This document shows, in pieces, positions 18,400 to 27,220 of a stretch of DNA of 33,447 nucleotides. The notes below the pieces were generated by a model, which saw nothing but the letters and a program-made list of their open reading frames with translations, searched no databases and had not been told where the DNA came from. The stretch's first letter is position 1, and every line of letters starts with the position of its first letter. A program made the position numbers and the translations under genes. The DNA is from an uncultured bacterium (GTDB lineage: Bacteria; Patescibacteriota; Minisyncoccia; UBA6257; GWB1-50-10): the NCBI GenBank assembly GCA_903847915.1, contig CAINEW010000007.1, positions 1-33,447 on the forward strand. Direction: 5' to 3'.

Positions 18400-18641
18400 A
18401 TTTGTTTGTTTTTTTCGAGCCGACCTGCGAGTCGCAGATAAGCTCTATCGACCTTTTCCGCCTTGGGCGGAGGTTTTCGGCACATTCGCGATCCCTCGTT
18501 TCGACGTCCGCGTGAGTGAGGATTGCAGACAGGAGTAAAGGGTGAATGGGTTGGTGGTGAAATGAACAGAACCCGCCTTCGTCCTCATGGACTTCGGCGA
18601 GGTTGTTTCTGCGTGACCCCGATTGCTATCGGGGGACGAAT
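18400..18641. other. GC-rich, hairpin-rich intergenic region, candidate structured RNA or composite of palindromic elements
   Basis: Local hairpins CTGCGAGTCGCAG, TCCGCCTTGGGCGGA, CCCCGATTGCTATCGGGG and CGCC..GTCCTCATGGAC..GGCG; no convincing protein. Confidence 0.35.
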
Positions 18642-18667
18642 AAACAAAAAACTCGCATAAATGCGAG
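18642..18667 (-). terminator. Intrinsic terminator (minus strand)
   Basis: CTCGCAT-TT-ATGCGAG followed on the minus strand by TTTTTTGTTT. Confidence 0.7.
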
Positions 18668-18928
18668 ACTAGTAAATAAGAAGAGTACGAAACAAGGCAC
18701 AAATAGTATTTATACACCATTTGCCCTTTGCTCCCTGCCCTTTACCAAATTGCCTAGCCTCACACTAAGCACTGTTATGTATATCCTTTCTTGTTAAAGA
18801 GTGCAAGAAAACACTCTTCCCCTAGTTATCCACAGCCACAAAAGCTAATTATTGACTGCCTTTTTGGCTTATATAGATATAACGATAAACTGACCTATTA
18901 GTTACATAGAGCACTCACTCTTTCACGT

Positions 18929-19660
18929 CTAAATCCGCCATGAAATAAAGGCAAAAAGAAGGAATAAAAACACCAAAAAAGTACCTACATGGCGCATAAA
19001 AAATATCTTCGTAAGCTCACCCCTAAAATGAGCCAATACCACATCCCTTAAAAGAACCACAATCAACACGCCCTCTATCACAATAAAAAGAGGAGTGAGA
19101 GGAAGCAACACAGTAATCCACACATTTTCCGCAACAAGCAGTCCCGCAACGCCCGCACATGCCCACACTCGCATGGGATAGGTGATATGATAAAAAAGAA
19201 GAAATTCACGTACTGCACCCAAAACTACTCCTCCCCATACAAAAGGAATAAGCGAAGATAAAGAAAAAGAAAAAAGAAGTCCGTGCGTCACTAAAAAGAA
19301 CACAAAAAGAAGAATAGTTTGAAATAATAAATAACACTCTTCGCGACGCGCAAATGATCCATCCATAAGGCCGAAGATGAGAGATGAGAGAATGAGAAAT
19401 GAGAAAAGTGAGAAAGTGAGAGGAAACACAAAAACACTTATAATACTCGTCGCAAGAAAAAGAACGAAAGAGAAAAGAACTATTCTACGTTCAGGAGTGC
19501 ATTTTAAAAATAACCACATACCCACACCACACACCACAATTACCCCTAACACCCCCTTCGTGAGTGCAAGAAAGAGAAATGCGAGGAGAATAATACTAAC
19601 ACTAGACGCTAATCTCCACGTGCTCGGACTTATTGAGCGAAACGCGAATCGTATGTCCAT
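18929..19660 (-). CDS. Hypothetical multi-pass membrane protein
   Basis: Hydrophobic segments throughout; overlaps the clpB 3' end so the true start may be internal. Confidence 0.55.
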   Translation of the reverse strand: MDIRFAFRSISPSTWRLASSVSIILLAFLFLALTKGVLGVIVVCGVGMWLFLKCTPERRIVLFSFVLFLATSIISVFVFPLTFSLFSFLILSSLIFGLMDGSFARREECYLLFQTILLFVFFLVTHGLLFSFSLSSLIPFVWGGVVLGAVREFLLFYHITYPMRVWACAGVAGLLVAENVWITVLLPLTPLFIVIEGVLIVVLLRDVVLAHFRGELTKIFFMRHVGTFLVFLFLLFAFISWRI

Positions 19661-22271
19661 GGGTTAATTCTCCTTTTACCATTTTATCGGCCAAAGCGTC
19701 CACAATCATTTTTTGAATCAAACGACGGATAGGACGCGCCCCAAAATCAGGATCAAATCCTTTGTGCACCAAATACGCGCGCACCGCGGGCTTCACCGCA
19801 ATCGTAATCCCCTTTTTCGCCAAGCGTTCTTCTAATTTCTGAAGTTGAATATCCACAATCGTCTCCAAATCTTTTTTACGGAGCGAATGAAACACCACGA
19901 CCTCATCAAGCCGATTTAAAAACTCGGGACGAAACGTATCGCGCAACGCGGTCATCACCTTATCCTTAAATTCACTTTCTTTCGCTTCATGTGCACGATC
20001 TTCCCCCTCTTCATCGTGAAATCCCAAACGTGACATCGCACGAAAATAGTCACTTCCCACATTAGACGTCAAAATAATAATCGTATTTTTAAAATTCACC
20101 TGTTTTCCTTTTCCATCCGTCAGATGGCCGTTATCCAACACTTGAAGCAAAATATTAAACACTTCCGGATGTGCTTTTTCAATTTCATCAAACAACACCA
20201 AACTATACGGCCGATGGCGTACCAATTCAGTGAGTTGTCCCCCTTCTTCGTGTCCCACATACCCCGGCGGCGACCCCACCAAACGCGCCACGGCATGTCG
20301 CTCCATATATTCAGACATATCAACTCGTATGAGCGCCTTATCATCATTAAACATAAACTCTGCTAATGCCCGCGCGAGCTCTGTTTTCCCCACACCGGTC
20401 GGTCCTAAAAACATAAATGATCCGGCAGGGCGATCTTCATCCGCAAGGCCAGTACGCGAGCGACGCAACGCGCGCGAAACCGCATCAATCGCCTCGTCCT
20501 GTCCCACCACCCGCTTGTGGAGCACATCTTCAAGCCGTGCCAATTTTTGCATTTCTGATTCAAGCATCCGCATCACCGGAATCCCCGTCCATCGCGAAAC
20601 GACCGCCGCAATATCCTGCTCGTCCACTACTTCTTTAATATATTTTGAAGGAGGCGCATTCTTTTTTCCTCGTGCCCCTTTCGGCGATTTTTTCACAGTA
20701 TGTAAACTTTCAAAATCACTATATTCTTTTTCGGTCGCAGGGATTTCCCCATAACGAATTTGCGCCACACGATCAAAACGCCCTTCTCGTTCAGCAATTT
20801 CCGCCTCACGACGCAAGTCATCTATTTTCTTTTTGAGTGCATGCAGTTGTTCTACACCTTTTTTCTCCCCTTGCCATTGCGCCCCCATCATTTCATTTTT
20901 TCCCTTCAATCCCGCAAGTTCTTTTTCAAGATCCTTCAGACGTTTCGCACTCTTCGCACCCTTTTCTTTCATAAGCGCGGACTTTTCAATTTCAAGACGA
21001 GTGATGTCACGCCGAATCAAGTCAAGATCATGAGGCACGCTGTCGGATTCAAGCCGACGCGCCGAAGCCGCTTCATCAATCAAATCCACTGCCTTATCCG
21101 GCAAAAAACGATCAGTAATATACCGCGAAGATAAGTCCACCGCCGCAAGAATCGCCGCATCAGAAATCGTAAGTCCATGATGCATTTCATATTTTTCTTT
21201 CAAGCCCCGCAAAATCGCGATAGAGTCCTCCACCGTGGGCTCGTCCACATGAATCGGTTGAAATCTGCGCTCAAGCGCCGCATCGCGTTCAATATGTTTT
21301 TGATATTCTTTGAGGGTCGTCGCCCCAATCGCATGGAGTTCTCCGCGCGCAAGCGCAGGTTTTAATAAATTAGAGGCGTCCACCGCTCCTTCCGCTGCCC
21401 CCGCACCCACAATCATATGAATCTCATCAATAAAAAGAATGATGCTCCCCTGCGCTTCCTGCACCTCGCGTAAAAATGCCTTCAAGCGATCTTCAAATTC
21501 TCCGCGAAATTTCGTCCCCGCAATAAGCGCGCCCAAATCCATCATCACCACATCTTTATTTTTTAATGATTCTGGCACTTCGCCTGATACAATTCTCTGC
21601 GCTAATCCTTCCACAATCGCGGTCTTCCCCACTCCCGGCTCGCCAATCAAGACAGGATTATTTTTCGTGCGTCGCGAAAGGATTTGCATCAAACGTCGCA
21701 GTTCTTCTTCTCGTCCCACGACCGGATCAAGCTTTCCTTGCCGCGCCCGTTCGGTAAGATTGATAGAATATTTTTGCAACGCCTGCAATTTACTCTCCGG
21801 CATCTCATCGGTCACCCGCATAGATCCGCGCAGTTCTAAAAGCGCACGTAAAAGTGGTTCACGACGCGCGCCGAATCGCACAAGGAGTTCTTGCACTGCA
21901 GAGGGTACATCAAGCAACGCAAGGAGAAGATGTTCGCACGAAATAAACTCGTCTTTTTGCGCAAGCGCAATTTCTCCTGCGTGATCCAACAAGCGCATCA
22001 CCTCTTGCGATAAATAGAGTTGCCCCACCGTGCCTCCCATCGTAAAAATTTTAGGAAGCTGATTTAAATGTTGTTCAAGCGCCGATTCAAGGTCGCTAAT
22101 ATTGACCTGTGCACGCACAAGCATCGGACGCACGAGTGTCGTCTCATCCGTCAAAAGTGAGGAGAGAATATGGACGCTCTTCAGTTCCCCGTGATGCGCA
22201 TGCGCGACAAGCTCCTGCGCGGACTGCAACGCCTCTTGGGCTTTAATCGTGAATTTATGAAAGTTTGGCAT
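19602..22271 (-). CDS. clpB: ATP-dependent chaperone ClpB (Clp AAA+ ATPase)
   Basis: [37 protein letters not shown], two AAA+ modules plus ClpB-type coiled-coil M domain; [18 protein letters not shown]-domain. Confidence 0.92.
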   Translation of the reverse strand: MPNFHKFTIKAQEALQSAQELVAHAHHGELKSVHILSSLLTDETTLVRPMLVRAQVNISDLESALEQHLNQLPKIFTMGGTVGQLYLSQEVMRLLDHAGEIALAQKDEFISCEHLLLALLDVPSAVQELLVRFGARREPLLRALLELRGSMRVTDEMPESKLQALQKYSINLTERARQGKLDPVVGREEELRRLMQILSRRTKNNPVLIGEPGVGKTAIVEGLAQRIVSGEVPESLKNKDVVMMDLGALIAGTKFRGEFEDRLKAFLREVQEAQGSIILFIDEIHMIVGAGAAEGAVDASNLLKPALARGELHAIGATTLKEYQKHIERDAALERRFQPIHVDEPTVEDSIAILRGLKEKYEMHHGLTISDAAILAAVDLSSRYITDRFLPDKAVDLIDEAASARRLESDSVPHDLDLIRRDITRLEIEKSALMKEKGAKSAKRLKDLEKELAGLKGKNEMMGAQWQGEKKGVEQLHALKKKIDDLRREAEIAEREGRFDRVAQIRYGEIPATEKEYSDFESLHTVKKSPKGARGKKNAPPSKYIKEVVDEQDIAAVVSRWTGIPVMRMLESEMQKLARLEDVLHKRVVGQDEAIDAVSRALRRSRTGLADEDRPAGSFMFLGPTGVGKTELARALAEFMFNDDKALIRVDMSEYMERHAVARLVGSPPGYVGHEEGGQLTELVRHRPYSLVLFDEIEKAHPEVFNILLQVLDNGHLTDGKGKQVNFKNTIIILTSNVGSDYFRAMSRLGFHDEEGEDRAHEAKESEFKDKVMTALRDTFRPEFLNRLDEVVVFHSLRKKDLETIVDIQLQKLEERLAKKGITIAVKPAVRAYLVHKGFDPDFGARPIRRLIQKMIVDALADKMVKGELTHGHTIRVSLNKSEHVEISV

Positions 22272-22376
22272 GCCGATGTGATTAAAATTTATAAGCTCAA
22301 TGCGAAGTAAATTTTACTATCACATCGAGCACCTCGCCAAAGGCGGGTAATAAGCGACTTTTTAACTCTAGTGTAT

Positions 22377-22404
22377 ATTATACCAAACTCTTCAAAATTA
22401 GCAA
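22377..22404 (-). promoter_or_regulatory. Sigma70-type promoter of clpB
   Basis: Minus strand TTGCTA-N16-TATAAT; -35 overlaps the CIRCE-like operator. Confidence 0.6.
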
Positions 22405-22424
22405 TCTCACCACTTGAGTGCTAA
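22398..22424. promoter_or_regulatory. CIRCE-like element (HrcA operator) upstream of clpB
   Basis: TTAGCAATC-N9-GAGTGCTAA versus CIRCE consensus TTAGCACTC-N9-GAGTGCTAA: 17/18 arm positions. Confidence 0.85.
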
Positions 22425-22427
22425 TTC

Positions 22428-22459
22428 ACCCTCCTATCTTTTTTAAAAGATGGGAGGGT
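22428..22459 (-). terminator. Terminator-like hairpin after the 518-aa surface protein gene
   Basis: ACCCTCCTATCTTTT-TT-AAAAGATGGGAGGGT, one non-Watson-Crick position; no long U tract on the minus strand. Confidence 0.5.
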
Positions 22460-22529
22460 TTTGGTTCTTATTTGGAGCGTCGGAACTTAATTACTATGAA
22501 TTACCACTAAATTACTACTGTATCTCCTA

Positions 22530-24086
22530 TCATGCCTTAAACGTCACTGTCGCAAGCGATGGTCTTCCATCTACATAAAGCCCATAAATAGTATCACTCA
22601 AATCAGAATCATTATTTCCAGAATACCCAAGATCGCTTTCTTTCACGTCAAAACGGATATTTCCTAGCGCACTTACAGAAAGTTGCGCGGTATCATTATT
22701 CTGAGCAGCGCTATTGGTCTTAACCGTAATATATCTCCACGAACCTCCATCGATTTTCAATTCTTCAGAAGACGTCGCGAGAGTAAAATTAATGGTTGCT
22801 GATCCACCATTCCCCGATCCCACATAACCATTCCCTCCATTCCATGCTGAAACGTCAGATTGTGTACCACCCATCACAGAACCATAAATCTTAAAACTCA
22901 TCGATGTAGTCGCAGAGCCACCATTCGCAAATTTAAGAGATGAGGACAAAGAAATTGGAGTAGTCCCATTATTCACAATCTTAAAAATACCAACCATTTG
23001 ACCAGAACCAAGACCAACAGCTGTAGCAGTTGTTGGGTAAACTGCAGAAATAGTCACATTTTGAGGAACCACAAACGATCTCCCTTGAACACGTGGCGTA
23101 CCAACAACATTAGCAGGCGCAGCAGTTACTGCTGATATCGCCGTTACGTCATTCGGAGAAGTAATTTCAAACGTAAAATCGTCTCCAAGAATTGCCACTC
23201 CTCCAGCACTAATATCTGCTTTCACATGAAGAGTTACACCATCACTCGTAATAGGAGTAGAAAGAATATTATCTGTCGCACTAAATACGACAACACATAA
23301 AACAACACTACACGAATCCATTTGTGGAGCAGAAGCAATCACTACATCTCCTTGATATATACGAATATTAGAAAGGGTAGTCGTTGCAAGATTTCCACGA
23401 GCAGTTAATTTCAAACTTCTTACTTTAACAGGATCACTACTCGGCATTGTATTCATCTTGAGTGGAAAATAAACATTATGAGCGGTACTAACATTCACCA
23501 CTTGATCCATCACAGGAACACCCTGACCTAAAGAAAGAATAAGTGTAGATGTTCCTGTGCCATACGCCGAGTTGAATATCGCTTGCACATTTTTCCGTTC
23601 ATTCATCGTCACCTGACATGTAAGCATAAGAGACGGACATTCGCCCGTAGGAAGCCCATTAGACACGTAGGTCACTTTCCATCCACCAAACGACGAGGGT
23701 TCTTTGGGAGTCGCAAGAAGTGGTACGATTACACCTTTCACGTGTTCAAAACTACATCTATTGTTTCCATTTTTTAAACATACAATACCAGGTCCTCTTA
23801 CTGACCCCGTTCCATTCCCATCCATCTTCACAGAAAGTTTTAATTTTTTAAAATAATCTCCCTCACCTAAGAAAACAGTAGGAGATGTGTCCGAAACAAC
23901 TGCAGGAGCAACTTCTTTTGGAGAAATGCTATCAACGCGCGTTTGTAGCGCACGCTCCGTAGTAGAAAGCGCCGCTAAAAGCGATGCATATCCATTATCA
24001 ACCTTTGTGCTTATGTTCCCTAAAGACACATATGCACCAAACATCATCACAACGACAAGAGCGCCTAACAATATTTTGTTTGTCAT
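22530..24086 (-). CDS. Membrane-anchored surface protein with InlB-type repeat domain and S-layer-like C-terminal module
   Basis: N-terminal TM; LKLSVKMDGNGTGSVRGPGIVC...FGGWKVTYV...CQVTMNERKNVQAIFN resembles bacterial InlB-B repeats; C-terminal ~340 aa homologous to 14659-18069. Confidence 0.65.
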   Translation of the reverse strand: MTNKILLGALVVVMMFGAYVSLGNISTKVDNGYASLLAALSTTERALQTRVDSISPKEVAPAVVSDTSPTVFLGEGDYFKKLKLSVKMDGNGTGSVRGPGIVCLKNGNNRCSFEHVKGVIVPLLATPKEPSSFGGWKVTYVSNGLPTGECPSLMLTCQVTMNERKNVQAIFNSAYGTGTSTLILSLGQGVPVMDQVVNVSTAHNVYFPLKMNTMPSSDPVKVRSLKLTARGNLATTTLSNIRIYQGDVVIASAPQMDSCSVVLCVVVFSATDNILSTPITSDGVTLHVKADISAGGVAILGDDFTFEITSPNDVTAISAVTAAPANVVGTPRVQGRSFVVPQNVTISAVYPTTATAVGLGSGQMVGIFKIVNNGTTPISLSSSLKFANGGSATTSMSFKIYGSVMGGTQSDVSAWNGGNGYVGSGNGGSATINFTLATSSEELKIDGGSWRYITVKTNSAAQNNDTAQLSVSALGNIRFDVKESDLGYSGNNDSDLSDTIYGLYVDGRPSLATVTFKA

Positions 24087-24162
24087 ATTACCTATAAGTA
24101 TACCCCCCCCTGACCTATCACAACAATAAAACTGTGGATAAGTTTTTAATGATTCATTCTTA

Positions 24163-24225
24163 TTACTATTTAATTACAATGAATTACAACCGAATTACTA
24201 TTAATTACTACTGAATTTTTATGAA
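24163..24225. repeat. AT-rich tandem repeat, units of 10-11 bp (TTACTACTGAA-like)
   Basis: TTACTATTTAA TTACAATGAA TTACAACCGAA TTACTATTAA TTACTACTGAA TTTTTATGAA; related copies at ~22491-22523 and ~29407-29451. Confidence 0.75.
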
Positions 24226-25502
24226 CTCTCCGGCCTCTCCTCTAACTTCACTTCAAGAGAAAGCGCTTGAGTGCCTCGCTTTATTTTGAGCGTAATGATC
24301 TCCCCAATATTATATTTTTGGATCAACTCACTCAACGAATGATCTGCGTCAATCGCGGTACCATTAATTTCTGTGATAATATCTTCCGCCTGAATCCCCG
24401 CTTTTGCCGCAGGACTATTCAAAATCACCGCAGGCCCATCTTCCGTCCCCCGCACAAGCGCGCCCGAATTTGCAGAAAGATTTTGTTTTTTCGCCATCTC
24501 TTCTGTCACAGGAATATAGCGCACACCAAGATAGGCAACCTTAATACTCCCGGTATTTTTTACCGAAGTAATCGCGCGTTTTGCTTGATTGATAGGAATC
24601 GCAAATCCGATATTTTGTGCGCCTTGCGCAATCGCCGTGTTAATCCCAATCACCTCTCCTCGCAAATTGAGAAGCGGTCCGCCGGAATTACCCGGATTAA
24701 TCGCCGCATCGGTCTGCAACACTCCTTGAATTTTTTCCACCCCCACACCGGGACCAGACGCCGTCACTGTCCGCGCAAGTCCAGAAATCACCCCTACCGA
24801 CACCGTGTTACGAAACTCGCCCAATGCATTTCCAATCGCAATCGCCGTTTGTCCTAATTTTACCCCATCAGAATTACCAAGTGTCACCGCAGGAAAATTG
24901 GTTCCACTCACTTTGAGCACTGCAAGATCAAGCACAGGATCACGCGCTACCACTTTCGCAGGATATTTTTTACCATCATTCGTAAGCACGGTATATTCTG
25001 CTTTCGCATCAATAACCACATGTTTATTACTTACCACCAATCCATCACTGGACATAAAAAATCCTGACCCGCCTCCCACTTCCTGTTTTTTAGTTCCTTT
25101 TTCACAAGGTTGTTGAAATTGAAATCCTCCCCCACCAAAAAAATCACGAAACTCTGGTGGTAAATCACCAAAAGGATTGTAAGGACACTGCTCAATAATC
25201 GGAAGATCTTTGCTCACCACAATAGAGACGACCGAGGGTGTCGCTTTTTGTACCGCCGCCACCACCGCATCTTCATAGTCCACCGCGGGCTTATAAAGGG
25301 GCACTTCTTGCTTCGGAGTCACGCGTTTTTCTTGCCTCCATTCATCTTGATTTGGTAATGCTTGAGAAGACGTGCTCTGCGGTTGCGATATTTCCCCCTT
25401 CAAAAGGTTTAAGAGGTCATCAAAAAAACTTGCACGCGCCGACACGCCTATCATTAACAAAGAGCTGATAATTGCGATAAGAAGAATTTTGTTTTTAATC
25501 AT
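24219..25502 (-). CDS. Trypsin-like serine protease with PDZ domain (HtrA/DegP family)
   Basis: GGGSGFFMSSDGLVVSNKHVV, DLAVLKV, LQTDAAINPGNSGGPLLNLRGEVIGINTAI, PDZ AAKAGIQAEDIITEING. Confidence 0.93.
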   Translation of the reverse strand: MIKNKILLIAIISSLLMIGVSARASFFDDLLNLLKGEISQPQSTSSQALPNQDEWRQEKRVTPKQEVPLYKPAVDYEDAVVAAVQKATPSVVSIVVSKDLPIIEQCPYNPFGDLPPEFRDFFGGGGFQFQQPCEKGTKKQEVGGGSGFFMSSDGLVVSNKHVVIDAKAEYTVLTNDGKKYPAKVVARDPVLDLAVLKVSGTNFPAVTLGNSDGVKLGQTAIAIGNALGEFRNTVSVGVISGLARTVTASGPGVGVEKIQGVLQTDAAINPGNSGGPLLNLRGEVIGINTAIAQGAQNIGFAIPINQAKRAITSVKNTGSIKVAYLGVRYIPVTEEMAKKQNLSANSGALVRGTEDGPAVILNSPAAKAGIQAEDIITEINGTAIDADHSLSELIQKYNIGEIITLKIKRGTQALSLEVKLEERPESS

Positions 25503-25716
25503 ATTTATAGAAAATAATTTTGCTTGCCTTTCCGTAGCTACAAAGTAGCGAAGGAGGGAATTTTGATTGAATGTACGAATTAATCTATTGGGCCATTCTT
25601 TTATTGATTCAAAATTAAAAATTGGTTATTGTATTTCACGTTGTAATTTATTTGGCATTTGAATTTTGAGATTTGATATTTTACTTTATCTCATATTTCA
25701 ATACCACATTGACCTT

Positions 25717-26487
25717 TTATTTAATTTCGTACCGCACAGTGAGATTTACACTCACATCTTGTGAGCCCGCTTCAATCGTAGGCGATGACTTCATATCCCC
25801 TCCCGCAACACTAAATGATTCTGCCATTGCATAAGGACGAGGAAAGTTACCGGACTCTTGAATCCCTAAAATTTTTCCCAAACGAAAATGACCTGCGCGT
25901 GCAAGCGATTCCGCCTTTTCTTGTGCTTTCTGCATTGCTTCATTACGCGCCTCCATTTCTGAAGTCGTCGGATCATCAATGGTAAACGCAAGCGAAGAAA
26001 CCGTATTCACTCCCTTCTCCACCACGCCCGCAAGCACATCCCCCACAAGAGTAAAGTCCCTTACCTTCACTCGCACCGTATTCGTCACGGTATACCCCAC
26101 GATTTTTGGAGGAGGACATACAGATCCACCACTAAAACCGCAATTCGCATATTCATAGCGAGGAGATACTTGATACCCTGTCGTCATAATATCTTTCGCG
26201 TCAATCCTTTTTTCTTTCAAAAACGCGATGGCGTTGTTCGTACGTGTCGTATTTTCTTTTTGTAAGAGTGCGAGATTCACCCCGCCTTCATTCACCACAC
26301 TAAAACTAAACTCCGCCACATCAGGAATGGCGACTACCTTCCCCTCCCCGCTCACTTCAAAACTCCGAAACGACGCCGGCGACTGTGCATTGCTATACGA
26401 GCTCGCAAAACTCCACACAGAGAACCCTCCTATAACCAACATAAAAATCAACGCCCACCCTACATAATTTTTTATTTTTTCTGACAT
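25717..26487 (-). CDS. SIMPL domain-containing protein (DUF541)
   Basis: FEVSGEGKVVAIPDVAEFSFSVVNEG...VSPRYEY...GYTVTNTVRVKVRDFTLVGDVL; ALAVNLTVRYE-type end. Confidence 0.85.
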   Translation of the reverse strand: MSEKIKNYVGWALIFMLVIGGFSVWSFASSYSNAQSPASFRSFEVSGEGKVVAIPDVAEFSFSVVNEGGVNLALLQKENTTRTNNAIAFLKEKRIDAKDIMTTGYQVSPRYEYANCGFSGGSVCPPPKIVGYTVTNTVRVKVRDFTLVGDVLAGVVEKGVNTVSSLAFTIDDPTTSEMEARNEAMQKAQEKAESLARAGHFRLGKILGIQESGNFPRPYAMAESFSVAGGDMKSSPTIEAGSQDVSVNLTVRYEIK

Positions 26488-26545
26488 ATAATAACTATAA
26501 ATTTCTACGACTTTTTCAGTATACCATACCTCCTCATAGTTAATA

Positions 26546-26574
26546 AAAACACCTTCTTTTAAAGAGGGTGTTTT
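26546..26574 (-). terminator. Intrinsic terminator
   Basis: Minus strand AAAACACC(C)TCTTTAAAAGA(A)GGTGTTTTT hairpin immediately after the stop codon. Confidence 0.7.
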
Positions 26575-26580
26575 AAAGGC

Positions 26581-27075
26581 TTAATCATTAAGATAGGTAA
26601 TATCTAATAATTTACCAAAATAAATATGATGTCCTAAACATTTATCATCTCTTTTAGAAAAGATTCTTTCTACTCCAGAAAAAAGATGAAAATCATTCGT
26701 GGTGGGTACATTAGTATAGATATATTGACAATTTTCATAAGACACTAGACCTCTTCCTCCAAAAAAAATTTTGTGTGCATAACTTTCAAGAAGTGCCTCT
26801 TTGAGAAATGGAATTACTTCTTTAGGATATGATCCTCCATAATTCATCATCCATGTAGGAATCTTTCCCTTCCAAAGGATAGTGTTTCCCATACTCTCCG
26901 TTCCATTTTTTAAATACCAGTCAAGCACAACAAAATCTTCTTTCCGAAACCAAATGGCTTTTGATCCCAGAAAACGAGGTAATGTTGTTTTATTAGCACC
27001 TGAGCTTGCCCACCCATTTATCATTGCTTCAAAAAATATTTGTTGAAGCTCATTTAAACGTGCATTCATGTTCAT
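26581..27075 (-). CDS. DUF5680-like protein
   Basis: FVVLDWYLKNGTESMGNTILWKGKIPTWMMNYGGSY...FLKEALLES...YENCQYIYTN...FSGVERIF resembles the DUF5680 pattern as recalled. Confidence 0.55.
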   Translation of the reverse strand: MNMNARLNELQQIFFEAMINGWASSGANKTTLPRFLGSKAIWFRKEDFVVLDWYLKNGTESMGNTILWKGKIPTWMMNYGGSYPKEVIPFLKEALLESYAHKIFFGGRGLVSYENCQYIYTNVPTTNDFHLFSGVERIFSKRDDKCLGHHIYFGKLLDITYLND

Positions 27076-27220
27076 CTTTTATATCCTTTCTAAAATAAAT
27101 TATTAAAAAATCAAGTAAGAATACATTACCACTTATCACACCATTTCGTCAATAATTAAACAATGGGTAGACTAATATACTAATAAGGAGGAGGTCTACC
27201 AATCGCACTATTGTTGAATA

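Noticed and set aside
18560-18620. Hammerhead ribozyme or RNase P RNA (GTCCATGAGGACGAA; ACAGAACCCG)
   Set aside because: Fragments resemble parts of these RNAs, but the hammerhead CUGAUGA core and the conserved RNase P blocks (GAGGAAAGTCC etc.) were not found.
18445-18720. ORF 91 aa minus (MVYKYYLCLVSYSS...) as a protein
   Set aside because: Spans the hairpin-rich intergenic block and a terminator; composition is unlike neighbouring proteins and shows no motifs.
19377-21984. Multiple plus-strand ORFs opposite clpB and the adjacent membrane gene
   Set aside because: Antisense shadow ORFs of a well-supported conserved gene; no recognisable domains.
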